From Kitasatospora sp. NBC_00315 (GTDB lineage: Bacteria > Actinomycetota > Actinomycetes > Streptomycetales > Streptomycetaceae), in the NCBI RefSeq assembly GCF_041435095.1, contig NZ_CP108025.1:7936001-8000000 (forward strand): a stretch of 64,000 nucleotides of DNA, written 5' to 3'. The notes under the pieces are model-generated. The model had not been told where the DNA came from. It searched no databases and was given only the letters and a program-made list of their open reading frames with translations. Position 1 is the stretch's first letter. Each line of letters begins with the position of its first letter. The translations under genes and the position numbers were made by a program. Below are positions 41,948 through 49,945 of the stretch, one piece after another.

Positions 41948-42778
41948 ATGGATCTCGACCTGCGCAAGCTGCGGTACTTCGCCGCGCTCGCCGAGCACCG
42001 GCACTTCGGCCGGGCCGCCGAGCAGCTCTACATCGCGCAGCCCGTCCTGAGCCGGCAGATCCGCGCGCTCGAACAGGAGTTGGGGTGCACGCTGCTGCTC
42101 CGCACGACCCGCAGCGTGCAGCTCACGCCCGCCGGCGAGTCGCTCCGGGAGGAGGCGCGCGCGGTCTTCGCCACCGTGGACGCGGCTGTCCGACGTGTCA
42201 ACGAGGTGGCCCGGGGCGTCGAGAGACTCGTCGTGGCGTTCGCGCCGGGGTTGCACGTGTCGCCCGCGGTCCGCGCGTTCGCCGCCGTCCGGCCGGAGGT
42301 CGGCATCGAGCTGTTCCGCCTGAACTGGTGGGAGCAGGACGCGCCACTGAGGGACGGTCGGGCCGATCTCGGATACCTGCGTCGCCCGTTCGACGAGACC
42401 GGGCTGCGTGCCGTGCCGGTCGGCGCGGAGCCGAGGGTCGTCTGCCTGCCCACCACCCACCGGCTGGCCGGGCGCCGGGAGCTGGTCCTGGCGGATCTCG
42501 ACGGTGAGCTCGTGCTGGACGCACAGTCGCGGCGGACCTCCTCCGTCGAGGAGAAGTTCGAACTCATCGCCGTGGGACACGGGATCGCCATGGTGCCCCT
42601 GAGCGTGGCGCTCTCGTACTCCCGCCCCGACCTCGTCCACCACACGCTGGCGGACGCCGAGCCGGTCGAGAGCTGCGTGGTCGTGGCGGAGGACTGCAGC
42701 GAGCCCCGGGTGCTCGACTTCCTGGCGGTGGCGTTGCGGACGCTGGGCGAGGTGCCCGACGTGGGTCGTGGAGAGTGA
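41948..42778 (+). CDS. LysR family transcriptional regulator
   Basis: 276 aa. LRYFAALAEHRHFGRAAEQLYIAQPVLSRQIRALEQELG (about 8-46) is the winged HTH with its typical AQPVLSRQI recognition helix, followed by the two-lobed inducer domain (LVVAFAPGLHVSPAVRAFAA; GIAMVPLSVALSY). It is slightly shorter than the usual 300 residues. It likely controls the divergent NmrA-like gene. Confidence 0.9.
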   Translation: MDLDLRKLRYFAALAEHRHFGRAAEQLYIAQPVLSRQIRALEQELGCTLLLRTTRSVQLTPAGESLREEARAVFATVDAAVRRVNEVARGVERLVVAFAPGLHVSPAVRAFAAVRPEVGIELFRLNWWEQDAPLRDGRADLGYLRRPFDETGLRAVPVGAEPRVVCLPTTHRLAGRRELVLADLDGELVLDAQSRRTSSVEEKFELIAVGHGIAMVPLSVALSYSRPDLVHHTLADAEPVESCVVVAEDCSEPRVLDFLAVALRTLGEVPDVGRGE

Positions 42779-42784
42779 CGGGCG

Positions 42785-42849
42785 GGCCGGTGGAGTGGAC
42801 CGGTGGGGTGGACCGGTGGGGTGGACCGGTGGGGTGGACCGGTGGGGTG
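42785..42849. repeat. 13-bp tandem repeat, five copies
   Basis: GACCGGTGGGGTG repeats at 42798, 42811, 42824 and 42837 without change, after a variant copy (GGCCGGTGGAGTG) at 42785. It lies in the spacer between convergent LysR and MDR genes. Confidence 0.93.
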
Positions 42850-42898
42850 GCCGGACGTCCGGCCGGCCCACCGGCCCGGCGGCAGGTGAAGGGGACGC

Positions 42899-43897
42899 TC
42901 AGGCGTCCACGGTGACGACGATCTTGCCCACCTTGGTACCCGTGTCCATGTAGCGGTGCGCCTCGACGATCTCGTCCAGACCGAAGAGACGGTCCACCAC
43001 GGGCCGCAGGGCGCCGCTGCGCAGCCCGGAGGAGACGAACGCCTCGGCCCGGCGCAGCCGGTGCGGATCGGTGGTCGTCTCGTGGACGGTGTAGGTGCGC
43101 ATGTTCAGTGCGGGCATGCCGAGCTCGAACCCCGGGTAGGGCGTCACCTCGCCGCTCGCGGCTCCGTACACGAAGAGCGTGCCGCCGGGGGCGACCACCT
43201 TGCCCAGGCTCACCACGCCGGGGCCCGCGACGGCGTCGAAGACGAACTCGGCGCCCCGCCCCCGGGTCAGGTCGAGCACGCGTTCGACGAGATCCTCCTC
43301 GTCCGTGACGATCACGTCGGCCGCGCCCGCCCGGAGCAGCGCCTCCCGCTTGGCCGCGCTACGGGTGGTGGCGATGGGTACGGCCCCGACGCGGCGCGCG
43401 ATCTGGATCGCGGCCAGGCCCACGCTGCTGGAGGCGGCGGTCAGCACGACCGTGTCCCCGGGGCGCATCCCGCCGGTCTCCACCAACGCGCCGTAGGCCG
43501 TCAGATACGGCATCCACACCGCCGCGCCCTCGATCGCGTCCAGCCCGTCGGGGCGGTGCAGCACGGCGCCGACCGGAACGATCGCGCTCTCGGCGTAGAC
43601 GCCGTAGTCGTTCATCGAGAACGCGGGCACCACGCTGATCGGCCGGCCGACATCGAAGCCCCGTACCCCCGCGCCGACGGCCTCGACCACCCCGGAGGCC
43701 TCGGCGCCGAGCCGGGCGGGGAACTCCTTGACCGGTTCGATGTAGTTGCCGTCGCGGAACAGCGCCTCCGCGCGGTTGAGCCCGATCGCGTGCACCCGGA
43801 TCAGCAGCTCCCCGGGGCCGGGGCCGCCGACCTCCACGTCCTCCAGCCGCAGCACCTCGGGCCCGCCGTGTTCATGGAACAGCACCGTCTTGGCCAT
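42899..43897 (-). CDS. zinc-independent MDR alcohol dehydrogenase/quinone oxidoreductase
   Basis: 332 aa from ATG 43897 with GGGGGA upstream. It starts like quinone oxidoreductases (KTVLFHEHGGPEVLRLEDVEV), has PARLGAEASGVVEAVGAGV, and the cofactor loop VVLTAASSSVGLAAIQIARRVGA (about 148-170) with S-S-S-V-G in place of AGGVG. Zinc ligands are absent. It is NADPH-dependent by family. The start region has a 13-bp palindrome (43968-43980), likely an operator. Confidence 0.88.
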   Translation of the reverse strand: MAKTVLFHEHGGPEVLRLEDVEVGGPGPGELLIRVHAIGLNRAEALFRDGNYIEPVKEFPARLGAEASGVVEAVGAGVRGFDVGRPISVVPAFSMNDYGVYAESAIVPVGAVLHRPDGLDAIEGAAVWMPYLTAYGALVETGGMRPGDTVVLTAASSSVGLAAIQIARRVGAVPIATTRSAAKREALLRAGAADVIVTDEEDLVERVLDLTRGRGAEFVFDAVAGPGVVSLGKVVAPGGTLFVYGAASGEVTPYPGFELGMPALNMRTYTVHETTTDPHRLRRAEAFVSSGLRSGALRPVVDRLFGLDEIVEAHRYMDTGTKVGKIVVTVDA

Positions 43898-43967
43898 CAC
43901 ACATCCCCCTACCGACCGGTGACGGCGACGCGAAGGGCGCATCGCCGTCGATCAGCCAAGCCAAAAG

Positions 43968-43980
43968 GACAGTGACTGTC
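43968..43980 (-). promoter_or_regulatory. 13-bp palindrome upstream of MDR gene
   Basis: GACAGTGACTGTC is a perfect palindrome. On the minus strand TTGACA (43983-43978) overlaps it as a -35, so a repressor bound here would block the MDR promoter. It resembles TetR-type sites. Confidence 0.6.
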
Positions 43981-44005
43981 AAACCGGGTGTTTCATCATA
44001 TTTCT

Positions 44006-44209
44006 ATGGGGTCAGATCCCGACTCCCGCGCGGACGCAGTGCACCGGGCGGTCGCGGAGAAGTTCATCGCCTTCCGGCCTCTGCCCGCTCGCAGGTGGCC
44101 TCCGCCCGCTCGCAGGTGGCTTCCGTCGGCCGCCGGCCGTCCACCCGATCGTCCGCCCGAGCGCTCCAGCCGGCCTGCCGCCGCGCGGTCCTGTCGGTCC
44201 GTCCGCTGA
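44006..44209 (+). pseudogene. possible remnant of a divergent regulator gene
   Basis: 67-codon frame from ATG 44006. The first 26 residues (MGSDPDSRADAVHRAVAEKF and on) have normal codon bias. The rest is arginine/proline repeats created by an 18-bp tandem duplication (PARRWPP/PARRWLP). Its place beside an operator and divergent from the MDR gene is where a regulator would sit. The evidence is weak. Confidence 0.25.
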
Positions 44210-44255
44210 GTGGTCATCAGTCACTACTACAGAAACGCACAAATCTGGACCTCTC

Positions 44256-44370
44256 TACAAGGTTGTAAAGAAATAAAAGCAACAAATATTGACACCCTCG
44301 ATGGCCGGGCGTAACTTCCGGTTCAGCTGCCTGGCCACACGAACTTGGCCGCTCTACAGGCAAGTTGTAG
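44256..44370 (+). promoter_or_regulatory. promoter of arabinofuranosidase gene with flanking inverted repeats
   Basis: TTGACA (44289-44294) and TAACTT (44312-44317) are separated by 17 nt, a good vegetative promoter. TACAAGGTTGTA (44256-44267) lies upstream and CTACA-N7-TGTAG (44354-44370) downstream of it. Both share the TGTAG/CTACA half-site, so a regulator may bridge the promoter. Confidence 0.7.
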
Positions 44371-44398
44371 CTCCATACCACCACCAGAGGAGCACGTC

Positions 44399-46285
44399 AT
44401 GCGCAAGAACTGGTACACCGTCGGGGGATCTGCCCCCGGCTTCGGCGCGGCGCGCCGGTACCGCAGGGCTCTGCTGTCCGCCGTGGCGACCTTCGGGCTC
44501 GTCCTGGGCGCCCTGATCGGGATGCCGGGCGTCTCGCAGGCCGCCGGCTCACTTCCGTGCGACATCTACGCCGGGGCCGGGACACCGTGCGTCGCCGCGC
44601 ACAGCACGGTGCGCGCCGTCTTCTCCGCCTACAACGGGCCGCTCTACCAGGTCACCCGCGTCTCCGACGGCGCCACCTCGGACATCGGACTGCTGGCCCA
44701 GGGCGGTTACGCCAACGCCGGCCAGCAGGACACCTTCTGCGCCGGCACCACCTGTCGCATCAACAAGATCTACGACCAGACCTCCCGGCACAACGACCTC
44801 TACCCCGGGCCGGCGGGCACCGCCGGGATGGGCGCGGACCGGGGCGCGGACGCGAGTGAGCTCTCGGTGACGGCCGGCGGGCACAAGGTCTACGGCATCT
44901 GGATCTCCCCGGGGGTCGGCTACCGGTCCCACGGCGCGGCGTCCGGCGTCGCGGTGAACGGCCAGGCCGAGGGCGCGTACATGGTCGCCAGCGGCACCCA
45001 CGTCGGCGCTGACTGCTGCTTCGACTACGGCAACGCGGAGAGCACGGCGGCCGACACCGGCAACGGCCACATGGACGCCGTGAGCATCGCGACCACGTGC
45101 TACTTCGCCCCGTGCACCGGCTCCGGCCCCTGGGTGGAGGCCGACCTGGAGAACGGCATGTTCCAGGGCAACAACGGCTCGAACACCGCGAACACGGGCA
45201 ACAACAGCCCGTACGTCACCGCCGTCCTGAAGAACAACGGGCAGACCACCTACGCGCTGAAGGGCGGCAACTCGCAGACCGGCGCGCTGTCGACCTGGTG
45301 GAACGGCTCCCTGCCGACCCGGGGCGGCTACCTGCCGATGCACCAGGAGGGCGGCATCATCCTGGGCACCGGTGGTGACAACAGCAACTGGAACATGGGC
45401 ACCTTCTTCGAGGGCGTGATGGTCTCCGGCTACCCGACCGACGCCGCCGAGAACGCCGTCCAGGCGAACATCGTCGCGGTGGGGTACTCCGGCCAGACGA
45501 ACGTCCCCAACGGGCCCCAGGGCACGATCGGCGGACCGGGCGGCAAGTGCGCCGACGTCACGGCGAACGACACCGGTACCAACGGCTCGGCCGTGGTCCT
45601 CTGGGACTGCCAGTCCTACGCCGAGGACCAGCACTGGACGCACAACGCCGACGGGTCGTTGGGCACGATCGGCCGGTGCCTGGACATCGTCGGCAACGGG
45701 ACGGCCAACGGCGCGCAGGTCGAGCTGTGGGACTGCAACGGCATCGGCGGGCAGAAGTGGGTGCAGCAGGCGGACGGCTCGCTGCGCAACCCGCAGTCCG
45801 GCCGCTGCCTCGACGCTCCCAACGGGGCGACCGGCAACGGCACCCGTCTGCAGATCTGGGACTGCAACGGCGCCGCCGCGCAGAAGTTCTCCGTGAACGG
45901 CGGCAGCCCGATCGGTGCGCCGGGCGCCAAGTGCGTGGATGTCGCCGCCGACGACAGCGGCGCCAACGCCTCGGCGGTCCAGCTGTGGGACTGCCAGTCC
46001 TACGCCCTGGACCAGCACTGGACGCACAACGCCGACACCTCGCTGAGCACGATCGGCCGGTGCCTGGACATCGTCGGCAACGGCACGGCCAACGGCGCGC
46101 AGGTCGAGCTGTGGGACTGCAACGGCATCGGCGGGCAGAAGTGGGTGCAGCAGGCGGACGGCTCGCTGCGCAACCCGCAGTCCGGCCGCTGCCTCGACGC
46201 TCCCAACGGGGCGACCGGCAACGGCACCCGCTTGCAGATCTGGGACTGCAACGGCACCGCCTCCCAGAAGTTCGCACTGAGCTGA
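44399..46285 (+). CDS. secreted GH54 alpha-L-arabinofuranosidase with duplicated ricin-type lectin
   Basis: 628 aa from ATG 44399 with GAGGAG upstream. The signal peptide ends near SQA-AG (residue 48). Residues 50-375 match the GH54 ArabFuran catalytic domain (LPCDIYAGAGTPCVAAHSTVR; GPLYQVTRVSDGATSDIG), with candidate nucleophile and acid in EADLENG and GGDNSNWN. Residues 385-628 are two ricin B-type beta-trefoil lectin units with QxW-like motifs (QLWDCQSYALDQHWTH). They share a nearly identical DNA block (see repeat). It should release arabinose from arabinoxylan or arabinan outside the cell. Confidence 0.92.
   Translation: MRKNWYTVGGSAPGFGAARRYRRALLSAVATFGLVLGALIGMPGVSQAAGSLPCDIYAGAGTPCVAAHSTVRAVFSAYNGPLYQVTRVSDGATSDIGLLAQGGYANAGQQDTFCAGTTCRINKIYDQTSRHNDLYPGPAGTAGMGADRGADASELSVTAGGHKVYGIWISPGVGYRSHGAASGVAVNGQAEGAYMVASGTHVGADCCFDYGNAESTAADTGNGHMDAVSIATTCYFAPCTGSGPWVEADLENGMFQGNNGSNTANTGNNSPYVTAVLKNNGQTTYALKGGNSQTGALSTWWNGSLPTRGGYLPMHQEGGIILGTGGDNSNWNMGTFFEGVMVSGYPTDAAENAVQANIVAVGYSGQTNVPNGPQGTIGGPGGKCADVTANDTGTNGSAVVLWDCQSYAEDQHWTHNADGSLGTIGRCLDIVGNGTANGAQVELWDCNGIGGQKWVQQADGSLRNPQSGRCLDAPNGATGNGTRLQIWDCNGAAAQKFSVNGGSPIGAPGAKCVDVAADDSGANASAVQLWDCQSYALDQHWTHNADTSLSTIGRCLDIVGNGTANGAQVELWDCNGIGGQKWVQQADGSLRNPQSGRCLDAPNGATGNGTRLQIWDCNGTASQKFALS
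45663..46250 (+). repeat. about 200-bp near-identical internal duplication
   Basis: The block starting GCACGATCGGCCGGTGCCTG at 45663 recurs at 46047 with an offset of 384 bp (128 codons) and only one or two changes over roughly 190 bp. It encodes the C-terminal part of each ricin lectin unit. The flanking parts of the two units are more diverged. Confidence 0.9.
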
Positions 46286-46314
46286 CACCGGGGGCTGGCG
46301 CGACGCACCGCCCA

Positions 46315-46354
46315 CGAGGGCCCGGACACCGCGCGTGCGGTGTCCGGGCCCTCG
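46315..46354. terminator. perfect 18-bp hairpin
   Basis: CGAGGGCCCGGACACCGC (46315-46332) pairs with GCGGTGTCCGGGCCCTCG (46337-46354) around GCGT, between the convergent arabinofuranosidase and DUF2316 genes. Confidence 0.92.
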
Positions 46355-46394
46355 CCGTGACGGAGGTCGGGCCGGGCACCGGCCCGACCGGGGA

Positions 46395-46718
46395 TCAGCG
46401 GAGCGTACGGGAGCCGAAGTCGTGCCGCGGGGCCTCACGCAGCCGGAACCACCTACGGGCGAGCAACCGCGCCGGCTCGGTCAGCACGGTGGCGGGGGCG
46501 GGCGAACGACCGGCGTCCTGTGCGGCCCGGACGAGGTAGTCGTGCAGCTGCCACACGTCGACCGGATCGGCGCCGGGGGAGACGTCGAGGGTGAAGAGCA
46601 ACCGCTGCGCCGTGAAGCCCAGATCGGCGGCGGCCTCCTGCGGCGTCAGCCCTGACAGGGCCAGGTCGGCCTTCAGCTCCCGGCTCGTTCGGCGGCGTTC
46701 GGTGTCGTTCAGCGTCAC
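46395..46718 (-). CDS. DUF2316 family protein
   Basis: 107 aa from GTG 46718. TLNDTERRRTSRELKADLALSGLTPQEAAADLG is the N-terminal helical pattern of DUF2316, followed by ADPVDVWQLHDYLVRAAQDAG and a basic, tryptophan-containing end (LLARRWFRLREAP). The helix arrangement resembles a small HTH DNA-binding protein, but a DNA-binding role is not proven for the family. Confidence 0.78.
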   Translation of the reverse strand: MTLNDTERRRTSRELKADLALSGLTPQEAAADLGFTAQRLLFTLDVSPGADPVDVWQLHDYLVRAAQDAGRSPAPATVLTEPARLLARRWFRLREAPRHDFGSRTLR

Positions 46719-46842
46719 GGTGACCTCGTTCCGTGTCGGTGTTCCGCCGGCACCGTTCCGGCATTCCTGGGCGGTGGCGGTGGCGGTGGTTGCGGTTGCG
46801 GTTGCGTGGGGCCGGCGCCGGCGCCGGGATCCGGGTGCGGCC

Positions 46843-47778
46843 TCAGCCGATGGTCGCCCGACGAGTGGGTACGGCGTCGAGTGCGTCGAGCGTCGCGTCG
46901 TCGAGCGTGACCGTGCCCGCGGCGACGTTCGCCTCCAGGTGTTCGATGCTCGTCGTCCCGGGAATGAGGAGCGTGTTCGGAGCGTGTCGGAGCAGCCAGG
47001 CCAGGCCGACCTGGGCCGGCGTGCGGCCCAGCGCCTGTGCCGCGGCCCGGACCGCCGGCTCGTCGGTCACCTTCGGCAGCCCGGGGATCGCGCTGCCGAG
47101 CGGGAAGTACGGCACCCAGGCGATCTCCTCGGCGAGACAGAGCCGGAGCATGTCCTCGTCCTCGCGGGCCACGAGGCTGTAGGCGTTCTGCACACAGGCG
47201 ATGCCAGCCGGGAGGGCGCGGCGCAGGCCGTCGAGAGTGACGCTGCTCAGGCCGATCGCGCCGATCTTGCCCTCGTCGCGCATCGCGATCATCACCGCGA
47301 GCTGGTCGTCGAAGTCCACGTCCTGGTCGCCGGAGGCCCGCAGTCCCGGGCCGGTGTCCAGCCGCCGCAGGTTCACGACCGGGACCTGGTCGAGGCCGAG
47401 GGCGCGGAGGTTGTCCTCGACGCCCGCCCGCAGCTGTTCGGGCCGCTGCGCGGGACGGAACGGGTGCGGGCCGCCGGGGTCGGGTTCGGCGCCGACCTTG
47501 CTCACGAGGAGGACGCCGTCCTCGGGGCGCAGCGCCTCGCGGAGGAGGTCGTTGACGAGGCCGGAGCCGTAGAACTGGGCCGTGTCGATGTGGTCGACAC
47601 CCAGCTCGACCGCACGGCGGAGCAGCGCCACGGCCGCGCCGCGGTCGCCGTGCAGGCGGGCGAGCTGCATCGCGCCGTAGCCGACGCGGGAGACGGTGTG
47701 GGCACCGAGCAGGCCGGGGCCCCCGGCGCGGGGGGCGCCCGTGGCCGTGGCGTCGGGCGAGGGGTTTGCGGAGGGCAT
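46843..47778 (-). CDS. aldo/keto reductase, YdbC/PdxI-like
   Basis: 311 aa from ATG 47778 (the GTG one codon earlier is possible). DTAQFYGSGLVNDLLREAL carries the AKR aspartate and tyrosine, and VSKVGA the lysine. At the usual active-site histidine the sequence is VVNLRRLD, which is normal in the YdbC/PdxI subgroup. IPGTTSIEHLEANVAAG binds NADPH. It may reduce pyridoxal or other aldehydes. It is divergent from a TetR gene across two 18-bp operators. Confidence 0.88.
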   Translation of the reverse strand: MPSANPSPDATATGAPRAGGPGLLGAHTVSRVGYGAMQLARLHGDRGAAVALLRRAVELGVDHIDTAQFYGSGLVNDLLREALRPEDGVLLVSKVGAEPDPGGPHPFRPAQRPEQLRAGVEDNLRALGLDQVPVVNLRRLDTGPGLRASGDQDVDFDDQLAVMIAMRDEGKIGAIGLSSVTLDGLRRALPAGIACVQNAYSLVAREDEDMLRLCLAEEIAWVPYFPLGSAIPGLPKVTDEPAVRAAAQALGRTPAQVGLAWLLRHAPNTLLIPGTTSIEHLEANVAAGTVTLDDATLDALDAVPTRRATIG

Positions 47779-47811
47779 CACGACGCGCCTGCCTTATGAG
47801 AGAATGAGGAA

Positions 47812-47864
47812 AGCGGAGGAGCCTCCGCTAATTCGACTTTAGCACTACCGGAGGTACCTCCGCT
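47812..47864. promoter_or_regulatory. two 18-bp TetR operators between AKR and tetR
   Basis: AGCGGAGGAGCCTCCGCT (47812-47829) is a perfect palindrome and ACCGGAGGTACCTCCGCT (47847-47864) is nearly so. They share the frame GGAGG-NN-CCTCCGCT and are 35 bp apart. The second contains GGAGG that also serves as ribosome site for the TTG at 47865, so repressor and ribosome sites coincide. Confidence 0.85.
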
Positions 47865-48662
47865 TTGAGTCTTCCGGACCAGGCGCCCGCCGACGCTCCC
47901 GCCGACACGCCCGTGCGCGCCAGAACCACCGCCTCCGCCGACGCGGCCGTGCGCGCCAGAACCACCGCCTCCGCCGACGCGGCCGCTCCCGCCGGCCCGC
48001 CCGATTCCTCCGACGGGACCGCCTCCGCTGACGGCACCTCCGACGCGGCCGCTCCCGCCGGCGCACCGGCCGGCGCCGAGGTCGGGACGCCCGTGCGTGC
48101 CCCGCGCCCCATGCGGGCGGACGCGCGGCGCAACCGCGACCACCTCGTGGCCGTCGCCGCAGCCGCCTTCGCCGCGGCCGACGACTCCGTCCCGCTGGAG
48201 AACATCGCCCGCGAGGCCAAGGTCGGCATCGGCACGCTCTACCGTCACTTCCCGACCCGGGAGGCACTCGTCGAGGCCGTCTACGCCGCCGAGCTGGACG
48301 AGGTGACCACGAGCGCCGCCGGGCTGCTCCGGGAGTCCCCGCCCGAGGAGGCGCTCCGCGCCTGGCTGGACCGCTACGCGCGGTTCGCCGCGACGAAGCA
48401 CGGGATGATCGACACCCTCCGCGCCGGCTGGGCCTCCGGGCGGATCACGCCACCCACCCGGGAGCGGATCACCGCCGAGATCGGGACGATCCTCGCGGCC
48501 GGAGCGCGAGCGGGCTCGCTGCGTGCTGACGTCGACCGCGAGGACGTCACGGCGATGCTGCTCGGAGTCGTCCTGTCGACGGCGACCGGCAGCAGCGCCG
48601 GGCAGACCGAACGACTGCTCGACCTCGTCGTCGACGCCCTGCTGCCCCGGACGGACGGGTAG
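47865..48662 (+). CDS. TetR family regulator with long Ala/Pro N-terminal extension
   Basis: 265 aa from TTG 47865. The recognised HTH begins only near residue 83 (MRADARRNRDHLVAVAAAAF; ENIAREAKVGIGTLYRHFPTR), so ATG 48111 would give a normal 183-aa TetR. The extension is alanine/proline/threonine-rich and contains a perfect 36-bp tandem repeat (47911-47982). The strong GGAGG inside the second operator favours the long form. It likely represses itself and the divergent AKR. Confidence 0.82.
   Translation: MSLPDQAPADAPADTPVRARTTASADAAVRARTTASADAAAPAGPPDSSDGTASADGTSDAAAPAGAPAGAEVGTPVRAPRPMRADARRNRDHLVAVAAAAFAAADDSVPLENIAREAKVGIGTLYRHFPTREALVEAVYAAELDEVTTSAAGLLRESPPEEALRAWLDRYARFAATKHGMIDTLRAGWASGRITPPTRERITAEIGTILAAGARAGSLRADVDREDVTAMLLGVVLSTATGSSAGQTERLLDLVVDALLPRTDG
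47911..47982 (+). repeat. 36-bp tandem repeat, two perfect copies
   Basis: CCGTGCGCGCCAGAACCACC and the next 16 bases at 47911-47946 repeat exactly at 47947-47982. The period is in frame and gives a 12-residue peptide repeat (AVRARTTASADA type). Confidence 0.93.
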
Positions 48663-48945
48663 CCCCGGCAGCTCGTCAGGCGCGGGACCCGCCGGGGGAC
48701 GGTGACGGGCGCGGCCCAGGGCGTGGGACGGGCGCGGCGCGGCACGGGCGTCCGTCGCTCCCGAGATGCGGGTTCCGTCCGCGTACCGGTCAATGGGATC
48801 AGATGCCGCTGACGGCTGTGCGCGTCCACGGTGCGCCGCGCGCTCTCGCGTACGCGCGGCTCCCCGTGCGCCTCGTCCCCCGGCCCGGACGGGTCACGTG
48901 GGCGCGCGGTTCGTCCGGGCGGCCGGAGCTTCGAGGAGAGCCATC

Positions 48946-49773
48946 GTGCCCTACTGCACAACGCGTGACGGCGTGGAGATCTTCTACAAGGACTGGGGCA
49001 GCGGACGGCCCGTGGTGTTCATCCACGGGTGGCCGCTCAACGGTGACGCCTGGCAGGACCAGCTCAAGGCGGTGGCGGACGCCGGCTTCCGCGGGATCGC
49101 CCACGACCGGCGCGGTCACGGTCGCTCCACCCCGGTCTGGGACGGCTACGACTTCGACACCTTCGCCGACGACCTCGACGACCTGATCACCGGTCTCGAC
49201 CTGCGCGACGTGACCCTGGTGGCGCACTCGATGGGCGGTGGCGAGCTCGCCCGCTACGTCGGGCGTCACGGCACCGGGCGGATCAGGTCCGCAGTCCTGC
49301 TGTCCGCGATCCCACCGCTGATGCTGCAGGGCCCGGACAATCCCGAGGGCGTTCCGCGGAGCGTGTTCGAGGACATCAAGGCCGGCATCCTCACGGAGCG
49401 CTCCCAGTTCTGGAAGGACACCGCGGTCGGGTTCTTCTCCGCCGACCGGGAGGGCAGCAGGGCCACCCAGGGAAACAAGGACGCCTTCTGGTACATGGCC
49501 ATGGCCGAGACCCTCCAGGGCGGTGTCGCCTGTGTCGACGCCTTCGCGTTCACCGACTTCCACCAGGACCTGGCGAGGTTCGACATCCCGACCCTGATCG
49601 TCCACGGCGACGACGACCAGGTCGTGCCGATCGACGCGACCGGTCGCAAGTCCGCCCGGATCATCCCCGACGCCACACTCAAGGTCTACGAGGGCGGCTC
49701 CCACGGCATCGCCCTGGTTCCCGGGGACAAGGAGAGGTTCAACCAGGACCTGCTCGAATTCCTCAAGGGCTGA
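48946..49773 (+). CDS. alpha/beta hydrolase, non-heme chloroperoxidase-like
   Basis: 275 aa from GTG 48946 after GAGGAGAG. VVFIHGWPLNGDAWQDQL gives the oxyanion hole, LVAHSMGGGELARYVGRHG the nucleophile serine (about residue 97), HGDDDQVVPIDATGR the aspartate and GGSHGIALVPGD the histidine. The sequence follows the cofactor-free bromo-/chloroperoxidase (perhydrolase) group of actinomycetes. It stands alone; the physiological ester or perhydrolysis substrate is unknown. Confidence 0.9.
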   Translation: MPYCTTRDGVEIFYKDWGSGRPVVFIHGWPLNGDAWQDQLKAVADAGFRGIAHDRRGHGRSTPVWDGYDFDTFADDLDDLITGLDLRDVTLVAHSMGGGELARYVGRHGTGRIRSAVLLSAIPPLMLQGPDNPEGVPRSVFEDIKAGILTERSQFWKDTAVGFFSADREGSRATQGNKDAFWYMAMAETLQGGVACVDAFAFTDFHQDLARFDIPTLIVHGDDDQVVPIDATGRKSARIIPDATLKVYEGGSHGIALVPGDKERFNQDLLEFLKG

Positions 49774-49945
49774 TCCGGTGCACCACGGCCGATCGTCCGC
49801 CGAGGAGTCGACCGGCCGAAGCCGGACGGGCAGTGGCACACCCGCCGCCGGGCTTCGGCCGGCTCGGCCCGGGTTCACCCGCATGCCTTCCGATGACACG
49901 CCTACGGCCCCGCTCCTGCGCGGGCGGCGAGGCTAGGCTCGTCCC

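Larger units (their letters stand above)
43898..44398. other. 501-bp AT-richer divergent spacer
   Basis: Contains the palindrome upstream of the MDR gene, a short frame that may be a gene remnant (44006-44209), and a strikingly AT-rich stretch at 44220-44295 with the arabinofuranosidase promoter and inverted repeats. Confidence 0.7.
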
